In this document: positions 54,225 through 62,146 of the stretch, piece after piece | How the letters are laid out: every line of letters begins with the position of its first letter | Position numbering within the stretch: the first letter of the stretch is position 1 | Source of the DNA: Chlorogloeopsis fritschii PCC 6912 | GTDB taxonomy: Bacteria; Cyanobacteriota; Cyanobacteriia; Cyanobacteriales; Nostocaceae | Reading direction: 5' to 3' | Length of the DNA stretch: 62,146 nucleotides | NCBI RefSeq assembly: GCF_000317285.1 | Contig: NZ_AJLN01000117.1 | Location: 1 to 62,146, forward strand | Position numbers and translations under genes: made by a program | Notes under the pieces: model-generated | What the model was told of the DNA's origin: nothing | The model's input: only the letters and a program-made list of their open reading frames with translations | Databases searched by the model: none

Positions 54225-54566
54225 TTAATCCTGTGTATCTTTGTCGTATTTGCTGAGTCGTTTTTGACAGGTATCGATCGCGCTGGTGGGCGTTGCTCTG
54301 GTTGTCTTGTTGAACACTTCAAGAATCAGAATTGCGTCGTCATCAATTCGGTAGATGATTCTCCAATTGTTGTCCGTGTCTCGAATCCGTAGTTCGTGGC
54401 AGTGTGCCCCAATACTTGGCATTGGTCTTGAATGAGGCAATCCCAAGTTTTCACCTTGCTGCAACCGTCGCAGCAAAACTCCTGCTTCTATTCGTGCTTC
54501 TTGGCTAAACGGAGGTGTTTTGACTTCACCATGCAACCATACCAAAGGTTTATCCGTTTCATTCAT
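54225..54566 (-). CDS. higB: HigB/RelE-type toxin (Gp49-like)
   Basis: A 113-residue toxin of the phage-derived Gp49-like RelE superfamily. Family marks are LVWLHGEVKTPPFSQEARIEAGVLLRRLQQGENLG, HELRIRDTDNNWRIIYRIDDDAILILEVFNKTT with the Arg and Tyr of the mRNA-cutting site. It is the first gene of the pair and seems complete. Confidence 0.88.
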   Translation of the reverse strand: MNETDKPLVWLHGEVKTPPFSQEARIEAGVLLRRLQQGENLGLPHSRPMPSIGAHCHELRIRDTDNNWRIIYRIDDDAILILEVFNKTTRATPTSAIDTCQKRLSKYDKDTQD

Positions 54567-54575
54567 GGGTTGTTT

Positions 54576-54602
54576 ATATCATATCTGATATATTTATATC
54601 AA
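54576..54602 (-). promoter_or_regulatory. Candidate operator of higBA
   Basis: TATATCA (54576-54582) and TGATATA (54587-54593) form a perfect 7-bp inverted repeat with a 4-base spacer, and TATATCA recurs at 54596-54602. It lies 10 bases before the higB start, where the antitoxin should bind. Confidence 0.55.
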
Positions 54603-54717
54603 TTGCCACAACCCAACAATTCAAATGCAGCGGACGGTTGAAAGTCGCTAAGTTATAGGTTATTTGCCGCCGCTGATTTGAGCCATTAGCCCTCATCAAT
54701 CTGCTCGCGAGACTACT

Positions 54718-55200
54718 ATGCCTGAAGAAACACATCCAATCGCCATCACAGCAGCTGAGGCACCTGCACGAACCAAGCCATCAAACTACCCTGAACCGTT
54801 CGCGTCGCGCATGGCGGGCAGGGAGAAGCGCCCACTTGGGGATTTGTTCGGCCTCACAAACTTCGGCGTCAACTTAACACGCTTGGCTCCCAATGCCGTT
54901 TCGGCGCTTCGTCACGCTCATACGAAGCAAGACGAGTTCATCTATATCTTGCAGGGGTGCCCAACGCTATACACCGACGAAGGTTGCACCCAACTCCGCC
55001 CTGGAATGTGCGCCGGTTTCAAGGCTGGCACTGGCAACGCACATCATCTGATCAACGAAACCTTAGAAGAAGTCGTGTACCTCGAAGTCGGTGACAGAAC
55101 CCCAGGTGATGTGGGGAGCTATCCCGATGACGATCTCAAGGCATTGCTCGTGGATGGACAGTGGAAGTTTGTTCATAAGGACGGCACGCCCTACTTATGA
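54718..55200 (+). CDS. Cupin-domain protein
   Basis: A 160-residue single-cupin protein. Motif 1 is visible as ALRHAHTKQDEFIYILQG (His, His, Glu metal ligands), and motif 2 as GTGNAHHLINET. A glycine-rich barrel fills residues 40-130. Similar bacterial proteins precede many sugar or signalling functions, so the substrate is open. The base composition is GC-richer than its neighbours and codon use differs, suggesting transfer from another bacterium. Confidence 0.85.
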   Translation: MPEETHPIAITAAEAPARTKPSNYPEPFASRMAGREKRPLGDLFGLTNFGVNLTRLAPNAVSALRHAHTKQDEFIYILQGCPTLYTDEGCTQLRPGMCAGFKAGTGNAHHLINETLEEVVYLEVGDRTPGDVGSYPDDDLKALLVDGQWKFVHKDGTPYL

Positions 55201-55370
55201 CGCAGATATCAGGCATCGAATCCGGGTTAAGCTTTCCATCGAGGCGATCGCTCATTCGCAGCACCTGATGTCAAAAGTTATGCCACAAGCCCTGGGCAGT
55301 AACAGTGCTTTGAAATTGTCAGAAGAATAATCGTGTTGTACAAAGCTTAATAATCGCTATCTGTGTTTGT

Positions 55371-55886
55371 ATGGGTATTGAAGCCAGCTATAGGCGCGTA
55401 ACACCAGAAGAATTTGAAAGATTGCAAAATGATCCTACTTATGCAAGTGTTTATTTTGGTAATGATTTAGAAACCGATGAAGAGATTCATGCCTATTTTC
55501 AAGCATTAACAGCTAGCGATCGCTATCTCAGTCTTGATAAAAATTGGCAGTCACTTGACTTCCTATTGACAGGAAGTTTTCTATATGATAAAGAGAACAA
55601 GGGTGACATATCACTGCATAAGGTGATTATGGGCGGTTCAGAAACACCTTGGGAAGCTACCTATGGCGTGGTACGTTATCTGACAGTCAGCGAGGTGAAT
55701 GAGATAGCTGAGGCGTTAAATCATATTTCAGAGGACGACTTCAAATCACGTCTTGACAGTTTGCTTGGTTCTCATAAAAGCAGAGTTTACACGGAACCAT
55801 ATTTTCTTGATCTGTATGCTCAGTTAGTCGAGTTTTTCAACCTAGCAGCACAAGAAGGCGACATAGTACTTTTATCATTTGACTAA
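55371..55886 (+). CDS. DUF1877 (YfbM-like) protein
   Basis: A 171-residue soluble protein of the YfbM/DUF1877 family: GIEASYRRVTPEEFERL at the start, DKNWQSLDFLLTG, GGSETPWEATYGVVRYLTVSEVNEIAEAL and a C-terminal YAQLVEFFNLAAQEGDIVLLSFD. The family's function is unknown. It ends 4 bases into the convergent cyclase gene. Confidence 0.88.
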   Translation: MGIEASYRRVTPEEFERLQNDPTYASVYFGNDLETDEEIHAYFQALTASDRYLSLDKNWQSLDFLLTGSFLYDKENKGDISLHKVIMGGSETPWEATYGVVRYLTVSEVNEIAEALNHISEDDFKSRLDSLLGSHKSRVYTEPYFLDLYAQLVEFFNLAAQEGDIVLLSFD

Positions 55887-57391
55887 TAAAAAACGATTTG
55901 ATTTCTTCCTTGCTGCTTGGCGCTATACAATTTTTGATCGCTTTGCTCAATCAGAATTTCTGGTGCAGTGCCTTGCTCAGGTACTAGACTCGAAATTCCC
56001 AAACTGACTGAGACATAAGCACTGATAGGTGAGCCAGTATGTTCTATGCGAAGATTTTGTACCTGTTGTTGAATCGCTTTAGCAACCCACAACCCACCCT
56101 GTAAATCGGTATGCGGCAAGACGATCGCAAATTCTTCTCCACCGTAACGAGCCACAAAATCTCCAGGTTGGCGCACCGCACGACAAATTGCTTGGGCAAC
56201 TTGAGCCAAACACTCATCCCCTTTCAAATGTCCGTAAGTGTCATTGAAGCGCTTGAAGTAGTCCACATCACACAGAATCAAGGTGAGTGGATACTGCTCG
56301 CAGATAGCTTGTGTCCATTCCTGTTGGAGAACCTGTTCAAAGTAACGGCGATTGGCAATCTGAGTTAAGCCGTCTAAATTGGCAAGTTTTTGCAACTCCT
56401 GATTTGCAGCCTGAAGAGTTGTTTCGGAAATCTTTAACAACTGCTGGTTGCGAATTGCTCTATCCAATAGCAGGCTGATAATAATGCCGAGGGAAATGCC
56501 AACCACAAACAACACCCCCGTCAACTGATTGAGGGTAGCCTCTCCCTGCTGATATTCCAGGCGAGGCGATCGCACAGATAAAATTTGAATTGGTTGGCGA
56601 TCGCTATTCAACAGATAAATTTCTCCCGTAATCCATCGATTGTTCAACACGCGAATATGTGGAGAAATCTTGACAATATCCGACATATATGCAATGTCAG
56701 ATAGATTGTGCTTGGCAGACCGTTGAGTAAGGGGTTGCTCAGAAGAGAGTGGAGCGAGTTGTAACTGGAGATCGCTGTACTTTTCTAATTGATCCAGAAA
56801 TTCCTGAGTGATGAAGACTCCCATCAACAACGTCCCTCGACGTGGCCCTTTGGCATCTCCAGTTAGAATCGGACGAGCTGCTACTAATAGCAGTTCGGTG
56901 GATGTTTGCACCACGGCTAAATTCCGACTACTGCCCAAAGCTGGGTCATCATCCGCCGGAAAGCGGGTTAGGAGTCGTTCCCTGAGTAAATCGTCGCGGA
57001 TAGTATTGGGCAGTGGTTTGATTTGTTGCGATCGCCGATCTATCCAGTCTAGATGAATAGGGTTATCCTTGCGGTCTAGGATACCTAATACATCATAAGC
57101 AGAATTCATCAAGCCTTCAAATGGGTAAGTGTCTTGATAGAAAGTGCGATCGCGTTCTTTCATATAAATATACATTTCTGTCCAGGTTGCTTCTGCCTTA
57201 GCACTGGAATCAAGCTTTTCGACTCGTTGCACAAATACATCAGCTACACGAGCCAATTTCTTTTGCATCAGGTTCTGCTCTAGCGCTGCAAAGCGTTGCA
57301 AAATGGGTTGGCGAATGCCTACCGCAATCCCCAATAACAGGATTGTGAGACTTGCATTACTCAATAGCAGTACCTTTAGTCGAAGATTCAA
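55883..57391 (-). CDS. Membrane diguanylate cyclase (CHASE4-GGDEF)
   Basis: A 502-residue membrane sensor. Two membrane helices (about 5-27 and 285-310) enclose an extracytoplasmic domain with the features of CHASE4 (DVFVQRVEKLDSSAKAEATWTEMY, DWIDRRS). A short coiled coil leads to a GGDEF domain (about 335-500) with intact YGGEEF active site. An RxxD inhibitory site is not evident before it. It would make cyclic di-GMP in response to an external signal. The start is TTG without a clear ribosome site, so the N-terminus is uncertain. Confidence 0.9.
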   Translation of the reverse strand: MNLRLKVLLLSNASLTILLLGIAVGIRQPILQRFAALEQNLMQKKLARVADVFVQRVEKLDSSAKAEATWTEMYIYMKERDRTFYQDTYPFEGLMNSAYDVLGILDRKDNPIHLDWIDRRSQQIKPLPNTIRDDLLRERLLTRFPADDDPALGSSRNLAVVQTSTELLLVAARPILTGDAKGPRRGTLLMGVFITQEFLDQLEKYSDLQLQLAPLSSEQPLTQRSAKHNLSDIAYMSDIVKISPHIRVLNNRWITGEIYLLNSDRQPIQILSVRSPRLEYQQGEATLNQLTGVLFVVGISLGIIISLLLDRAIRNQQLLKISETTLQAANQELQKLANLDGLTQIANRRYFEQVLQQEWTQAICEQYPLTLILCDVDYFKRFNDTYGHLKGDECLAQVAQAICRAVRQPGDFVARYGGEEFAIVLPHTDLQGGLWVAKAIQQQVQNLRIEHTGSPISAYVSVSLGISSLVPEQGTAPEILIEQSDQKLYSAKQQGRNQIVFY

Positions 57392-57640
57392 AAGTTTGAC
57401 ACAGGGGTAAAATTGGAAATCGAACTTATTATGCCCATATCCAAGAAGAGAAAATCTACCGAGAATTCACTGTTAAATGACTTCGAGAATCAGGCGAAGC
57501 AAGCATGAATCAAGTATGCGTTTAAGGTAGCTAACTTGATTGGTTATACTGTGTAAGATCAAGTAGAGCGATCGCGAAATTTGTTTGACTAATTGTACCG
57601 AGCATCTAGCCACTGCACTTGTCATCGAACAGGAGAAATT

Positions 57641-58609
57641 ATGCAAACAATAAATCATCGCTTCATTGAGACTAACGGCATCAAAATGCATATTGCTGAA
57701 CAAGGTCGAGGAAGCCTTGCGATCTTGTGTCATGGTTTTCCAGAATGCTGGTACTCTTGGCGACATCAGCTTGCAGCGCTCGCGGAAGCTGGATTCCACG
57801 TAGTTGCGCCAGATCTGCGTGGTTACGGGCAGACCGATCGGCCAGAGTCGGTTGAGGCGTACAACATTCTTCAGTTAACTAGCGATATAGTCGGGCTGGT
57901 TCATGTCCTCGATCGAGAACAAGCCATTATTGTCGGGCACGATCAAGGCGCAACTGTCGCTTGGCATTGTGCATTGTTACGTCCGGATCTGTTCAAAGCT
58001 ATTGCCTTGCTGAGTGTCCCTTATCGCGCTAGAGCCTGGGAAAGTAAACCACCAACGGAAATACTAAAACGCATGGCGGGTGAGCAACAGTTTTATATGT
58101 TGTATTTTCAGGAACCTGGTAAAGCAGAGGCGGAACTGGAAGCCGATGTTCGTAAATCGCTCAACATGATGCTCTATTCTGCATCCGGGGATGCACCCCC
58201 CGAAAAAAGGTGGCGGTTTCTATTCGATCAAACGGAAAAATTTCTAGACACTATGACTGAGCCAGAGCAACTTCCGAGTTGGTTGAGCGAGCAAGACCTT
58301 GATTTCCTAACGCAAGAGTTTGAGCGAACTGGGTTTCGAGGCGGGTTGGCTCGGTATCGAAACCTGGACAGAGATTGGGAACTCACGAGCTTTTTAAGTG
58401 GCGCGAAACTCCAACAACCCGCTTTGTTTGTTGGGGGAGAGTTAGATGCAGTCGTGATGAGAAATCGAGATCTAGTCAACAATCTAGAAAAAACAATGCC
58501 GAACTTGAAAAAAAAGGTATTGCTGCCAAATACCGGACATTGGATTCAGCAGGAACGATCCACTGAGATTAATCGATTGCTCATCGAGTTTTTGGCGATC
58601 GCGGCATAA
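57641..58609 (+). CDS. Epoxide-hydrolase-like alpha/beta hydrolase
   Basis: A 322-residue alpha/beta hydrolase. The oxyanion motif is HGFPECWYSWRHQ, the nucleophile is Asp in VGHDQGATVAW, the lid carries Tyr (YMLYFQEPGKAE), the acid is Asp in GGELDAVV, and the His is in TGHWIQQE, the set expected of a soluble epoxide hydrolase. AGGAGA lies 6 bases before ATG 57641. The substrate is unknown. Confidence 0.92.
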   Translation: MQTINHRFIETNGIKMHIAEQGRGSLAILCHGFPECWYSWRHQLAALAEAGFHVVAPDLRGYGQTDRPESVEAYNILQLTSDIVGLVHVLDREQAIIVGHDQGATVAWHCALLRPDLFKAIALLSVPYRARAWESKPPTEILKRMAGEQQFYMLYFQEPGKAEAELEADVRKSLNMMLYSASGDAPPEKRWRFLFDQTEKFLDTMTEPEQLPSWLSEQDLDFLTQEFERTGFRGGLARYRNLDRDWELTSFLSGAKLQQPALFVGGELDAVVMRNRDLVNNLEKTMPNLKKKVLLPNTGHWIQQERSTEINRLLIEFLAIAA

Positions 58610-58620
58610 AAATCCGCTGA

Positions 58621-58691
58621 GTAATCCTGATCGTAAAGAGATTTGGCTTGTCGATCCAGGCTATATAGACAAAAGTAAGACCGTGTTATGA
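58621..58691 (+). pseudogene. MazF remnant
   Basis: It reads NPDRKEIWLVDPGYIDKSKTVL and stops. At the DNA level it is close to 51515-51580 of the intact MazF gene, with one inserted base shifting KVRPCL out of frame. Only the first 20 codons or so remain. Confidence 0.7.
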
Positions 58692-59173
58692 ACTAAAACT
58701 GCACACAGCTAGATGTATCGCACTTGATTTTGCATTTCGTCTGCTGTAACTTAATTCAGAATCACTAGTAACCTTTGTGCAATTTTAATTAATTGTGTAT
58801 GGGTGCTATTTAGCTTTGTTGTTTTACGAATATTTCCAGATTTGCGATCGCGCAACATCTTTGTAGGAGAATCGCCTCAGTAGATAGCTTTCAGTGGGTA
58901 GACTTAAACACAACTTGGCGTTAGGCATAGTTGCAGTTTTAGAGGGGCGATTACTCAGAGCCAAAGCTACCTGCATTTTGTAGTATATTGTAGTGCAATA
59001 GCTATAGTTTACAAATCCTTGTTGCTATTGCCTATGATTGAGCAAATCTATCTAAAAGTATCTTTTGTTGGGGAATAGCCTAAACCATTGATTGAAGTTC
59101 CACGGTGGTTAACCTTTAAGCCTGTCAATACAATGCATGACAACCTCCCAATCTCAATACGCCGGAGTTCACC
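58692..59173. other. Non-coding tail of a duplicated segment
   Basis: It contains a diverged copy of the sequence following the intact mazF gene (shared words around 58822-58950). The remainder to 59173 shows no gene or clear structure. Confidence 0.45.
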
Positions 59174-59647
59174 ATGATTCGACCGACCACACCCGATGAC
59201 ACGACCGCTCTGCTCGCCCTAGCTGAGGCAACCGGTCTTTTCCCGCCGAGTGCGCTAGAGTTATTGCGCCAGATGTTGGTCGATTCTTTGGGAGGAAACA
59301 CCGACACAGAAAACTTCTGGATTACTGACGATGACAACGGGCCAGTGGGCGTTGCCTACTGCGAGCCGGAACGGATGACAGACAGAACTTGGAATCTGCA
59401 ATTGATCGCGATCCACCCCGATCGCCAAGGTCAAGGACGCGGTGCGAAACTGCTACGCTACGTCGAGCAGGCGTTGACGGCGCGCGGTGGGCGCGTGCTG
59501 CTGGTGGAAACGTCCGGGCTGCCGGACTTCGAGCGCACGCGGGCGTTCTACGCAAAGTGCGGCTACGAGGAGGAGGCACGCATTCGCGACTTCTACGCGG
59601 CGGGCGATGATAAGATTGTGTTCCGCAAAGTGTTGAACGCAGACTAG
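59174..59647 (+). CDS. GNAT-family N-acetyltransferase
   Basis: A 157-residue acetyltransferase. Motif A is IAIHPDRQGQGRGAKLLRYVEQ, which binds acetyl-CoA. A terminal ARAFYAKCGYEEEARIRDFY matches the B motif of the family. The acceptor is unknown. The 3' half (about 59460-59610) is very GC-rich with high third-position GC, unlike the neighbours, pointing to recent transfer. Confidence 0.9.
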   Translation: MIRPTTPDDTTALLALAEATGLFPPSALELLRQMLVDSLGGNTDTENFWITDDDNGPVGVAYCEPERMTDRTWNLQLIAIHPDRQGQGRGAKLLRYVEQALTARGGRVLLVETSGLPDFERTRAFYAKCGYEEEARIRDFYAAGDDKIVFRKVLNAD

Positions 59648-59874
59648 ACTACGGTCTGGAGTAATGGGCGACGAGCGATCGCTCAGATGCGAGTACCAGC
59701 GACAGCAATGCTTCGAGTGTTGAGGCATCCGCTATCCACACCACACTAAATTTTTCTGCCACCGATGGCTAGAAGCCCATCCCACAAGATGAAAATCTTT
59801 CAGTGCTGGTAAAACTGCTCTCTAAACTTGTGTCAGATCAGCTTGTAATTATCAAAAATAGTTAAAGGCAAATC

Positions 59875-61662
59875 TTAATGAATCCCAGACTGTACGCGCC
59901 ACAAACTGGCATAGATACCATTAAGTCCTAACAGTTCCTCATGTTTACCCTGCTCGACAATTTGACCATTATCCATTACATATATGCAATGACTGTGGCG
60001 AATTGTGGAAAGACGGTGAGCGATCGCAATTGTCGTTCGATTTTGCGTAATCATCTGGAGTGATTTTTGAATTGCCGCTTCCGTTTCATTGTCTACCGCA
60101 GAGGTGGCTTCATCGAGTATCAAAATTGGTGGGTTTTTCAGAATGGCACGGGCGATCGCAATTCTTTGTCTTTGTCCTCCAGAAAGTTTCTGTCCCCGTT
60201 CGCCCACAATTGTGTCATAACCCTGGGGCAGTTGCTCGATAAACTCATGGGCATAGGCTAAGGAGGCAGCATGAATAATCTGTTCGCGTGTGGCATCGAA
60301 ACTACCATAACAAATGTTATCAGCAACCGTACCGTGGAACAAAAACACATCCTGACTCACCCAACCAATACATTGCCGTAAATCCCATAAATTGAGGTCG
60401 CGGATATCAATGCCGTCAACTAAAATGCGTCCGCTCTGTACTTCATAAAAGCGTAGCAAAAGTTTAACTAACGTACTTTTACCTGAACCCGTTGCTCCCA
60501 CAATACCGATTGTGGCTCCTGCTGGAATCTGGAGGGATAAATTTTTGAGTACATAGCTTCGATCGTTGTAGGCAAAGGTAATATTATTAAATTGCACTTC
60601 ACCAGCCACAGTTGCGATTGGTAAGGAGCGATACTCCCCAGGAGTCGCTGCGCGAACGCCACCAGGAATTGCGATTGGGGTATTCATTAAGCCCATGACA
60701 CGACGCACCGATGCCATTGCTCGCTGATATTCATCCATGATTTCACTTAGTTCTGTGAACGGCCATAGTAAATCTTGAACAATAAACACCATAAATCCAT
60801 AAGTACCTACACTGAGACGATCTTGTAGTACTTCTTGACCACCCAGATACAGCGTCAGTACAAACCCTAGTAAAATCAAAAATCGCAGCACGGGTTGAAA
60901 GGCTACACTCAGGGCGATCGCTCGCTTGTTACTGCGACGATAGGCTTCACTTTCTTGGTAAACGCGATCGCTTTCATAGGCTTCGGCAGTAAAGCTTTTG
61001 ATGGTGGCAATACCAGAGATATTGTTAGCGAGGCGATCGCTAATGATGCCTGAGCGATCGCGCACTGTGTCATAGCGGGGAGCTAAACTCGATTGAAAGA
61101 TGAACGTTCCCCACAGGATAAACGGGATGGGCAACATCGCCAGCCACGCAATGCCGGGAGCCAGAAGCACAAAGCTAATCCCAACCGCAAATACTCGCGT
61201 GAAGAAGCTGATGAGGTTCCGAGCGCCAGAGTTGAAGAAGCCCTCAAGCTGGTTGATGTCATCATTAAGAATAGATAGCAGGATGCCCGTGCTGCGCTCT
61301 TCAAAGTAGGCGAGTTCTAGTTCTTGTAAGTGGTTGTAAGTATCTACACGTAGTTCGTGCTGTAGCATTTGTGCTATATTACGCCAAAGTTTGTCCGCTC
61401 CATATTGGCTGAGAGATTCTAAACCCCAGGTGGCGATCGTCAGCACAGACAGCACTAATAACTGAGTCAGGGGATTTTGAATGCCAAACCGAGCAATTAA
61501 CGAAGTTTCTTGTTTAACTACCACATCTACCGCAACGCCGATCAGATAAGGTGGAGCCAGATCCAATAGGGTGCGTGCAATCGAACAAAGAACTGCACTG
61601 CAGATTTGGGCTTGATAGGGTTTGGCATAGCGGAGTAAAGGCACCAAGGGAGTCTGAATCAT
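59875..61662 (-). CDS. ABC exporter (fused membrane and ATPase domains)
   Basis: A 595-residue half-transporter of the MsbA/HlyB type. Residues about 15-310 form a six-helix membrane domain, and about 345-590 the ATPase, with Walker A GATGSGKST, the LSGGQRQR signature, Walker B ILILDEATSAVD and the His switch IAIAHRLST. It probably works as a homodimer exporting lipid, peptide or drug. No accessory gene is adjacent. The ATG at 61662 follows no clear ribosome site. Confidence 0.93.
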   Translation of the reverse strand: MIQTPLVPLLRYAKPYQAQICSAVLCSIARTLLDLAPPYLIGVAVDVVVKQETSLIARFGIQNPLTQLLVLSVLTIATWGLESLSQYGADKLWRNIAQMLQHELRVDTYNHLQELELAYFEERSTGILLSILNDDINQLEGFFNSGARNLISFFTRVFAVGISFVLLAPGIAWLAMLPIPFILWGTFIFQSSLAPRYDTVRDRSGIISDRLANNISGIATIKSFTAEAYESDRVYQESEAYRRSNKRAIALSVAFQPVLRFLILLGFVLTLYLGGQEVLQDRLSVGTYGFMVFIVQDLLWPFTELSEIMDEYQRAMASVRRVMGLMNTPIAIPGGVRAATPGEYRSLPIATVAGEVQFNNITFAYNDRSYVLKNLSLQIPAGATIGIVGATGSGKSTLVKLLLRFYEVQSGRILVDGIDIRDLNLWDLRQCIGWVSQDVFLFHGTVADNICYGSFDATREQIIHAASLAYAHEFIEQLPQGYDTIVGERGQKLSGGQRQRIAIARAILKNPPILILDEATSAVDNETEAAIQKSLQMITQNRTTIAIAHRLSTIRHSHCIYVMDNGQIVEQGKHEELLGLNGIYASLWRVQSGIH

Positions 61663-61840
61663 AGTTCGATAAAATTTAGGTGTACCAAAAGAAGATATTG
61701 TGTTAGGTTTCTATCCTCCTTTTATGCGTGAGATGAGTGACTACGCGGTGGGTTAAAAGCGGAAAACCAACAGAAGCGATCGCCCTAAGTTGTGTGTGAC
61801 TCAAAGTATTTGGGTAAATTGAGCCATAGAACCTTGAGGG
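61663..61840. other. Region beyond the ABC exporter
   Basis: This 178-base stretch upstream of the exporter start holds no gene I can support. It borders the transposase remnant and may contain further decayed parts of it. Confidence 0.35.
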
Positions 61841-61940
61841 CATTCTTTGGCAACGGAGAGGGAGCATTGTATTCAGGATGAGACGGATTTTGCACAGCAT
61901 TGTGATTATATTCATGACAATCCGGTGCGACATGGATTAT
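61840..61940 (+). pseudogene. Remnant of a REP-associated (Y1) transposase
   Basis: In two plus-strand frames one reads NLEGILWQRR then, after a frameshift, EHCIQDETDFAQHCDYIHDNPVRHGLCDSA-stop. The sequence 'WQRRFWEH.I.DE.DFA.H.DYIH.NPV.HGL' is typical of the C-terminal part of REP-associated tyrosine transposases. The catalytic Tyr region is intact in this piece but the reading frame is broken, and the rest of the gene is gone. The window end after it shows nothing else. Confidence 0.65.
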
Positions 61941-62146
61941 GCGATTCTGCATAGACGATAAACGCCAAAGGTGTAACGCACCCGAAATATTTTCTATCAA
62001 AGATTGATTGCAAAATTTGTGAGAGCATGATTTTTATGCATTCAGCCTTCTTAATTTCATGCCGACACACGATTCCGAATTGCAAATCCAAGCGAGGATA
62101 ATCTTGGATGCGATCGCTTTTACTCCTTTTGAGCAATGTCAACCTC

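Noticed and set aside
59322-59728. Minus-strand and alternative-frame ORFs over the acetyltransferase
   Set aside because: GC-rich sequence opens extra frames; only the GNAT frame has family motifs.
61703-62142. Overlapping minus-strand frames of 70-76 codons at the right end
   Set aside because: They oppose the plus-strand transposase remnant and contain no recognisable domain.

Overview
The window is chromosomal DNA from a cyanobacterium, most likely a filamentous one of the Nostocales type. The evidence is a beta-carboxysome operon (ccmK2-ccmK1-ccmL-ccmM-ccmN-ccmO), a CO2-uptake NDH-1 module (ndhF-ndhD-CO2 hydration protein), the photosystem II peptide gene psbY, an atpD-atpC pair separate from the other ATP synthase genes, PEP-CTERM proteins, very many GCGATCGC (HIP1) sites and short heptamer tandem repeats. 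The genus cannot be fixed from this sequence alone.

Layout. 0-5 kb: a MITE-like repeat, a large SPFH/band-7 membrane protein, and atpD-atpC. 4.9-11.5 kb: an intact PEP-CTERM protein beside the remnant of another, a two-RCK ion channel with an unusual pore, a MuiA-like protein and a hybrid response regulator/histidine kinase. 12-24 kb: the inorganic-carbon island. A LysR regulator and the ccm operon lie on the minus strand, and divergently from ccmK2 run ndhF, ndhD and cupB. Together these supply CO2 capture (NDH-1MS), carboxysome shell (CcmK/L/O), carboxysome core (CcmM/N) and probably control. 24-35 kb: housekeeping genes (map, a cupredoxin, an M16 protease, a Pcm-like methyltransferase, a free gamma-carbonic-anhydrase-like protein, psbY, folC, an orphan sugar-binding lipoprotein). 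35-41 kb: pilM-pilN-pilO-pilQ for type IV pili. 41-47 kb: toxin-antitoxin genes, lysS, tRNA-Thr(CGU), and aroF, the first enzyme of aromatic amino acid synthesis.

48-62 kb is an accessory region. It holds pentapeptide-repeat proteins (one fused to a J domain), two alpha/beta hydrolases, complete MazEF-like and HigBA-like pairs, several truncated or broken toxin and antitoxin genes, dispersed repeats, a cupin and an acetyltransferase of foreign base composition, a diguanylate cyclase, an ABC exporter and a REP-associated transposase remnant.

The most interesting observation is upstream of aroF. A 20-residue open frame on the minus strand has its own Shine-Dalgarno sequence and eight consecutive aromatic codons (Trp-Phe-Tyr-Tyr-Phe-Tyr-Phe-Trp). 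It is followed by two identical 11-base segments that compete for one complementary segment, so either an antiterminator or a U-tailed terminator can form. This is the complete logic of a ribosome-mediated transcription attenuator responding to aromatic amino acids. A second structured RNA with its own terminator and a good sigma-70-type promoter lie just upstream, suggesting layered control. Other points of note are an internal ribosome binding site in ccmM that explains the short CcmM35 form, a 51-base mobile repeat sitting in frame inside pilQ, and a patchwork of decaying toxin-antitoxin loci.
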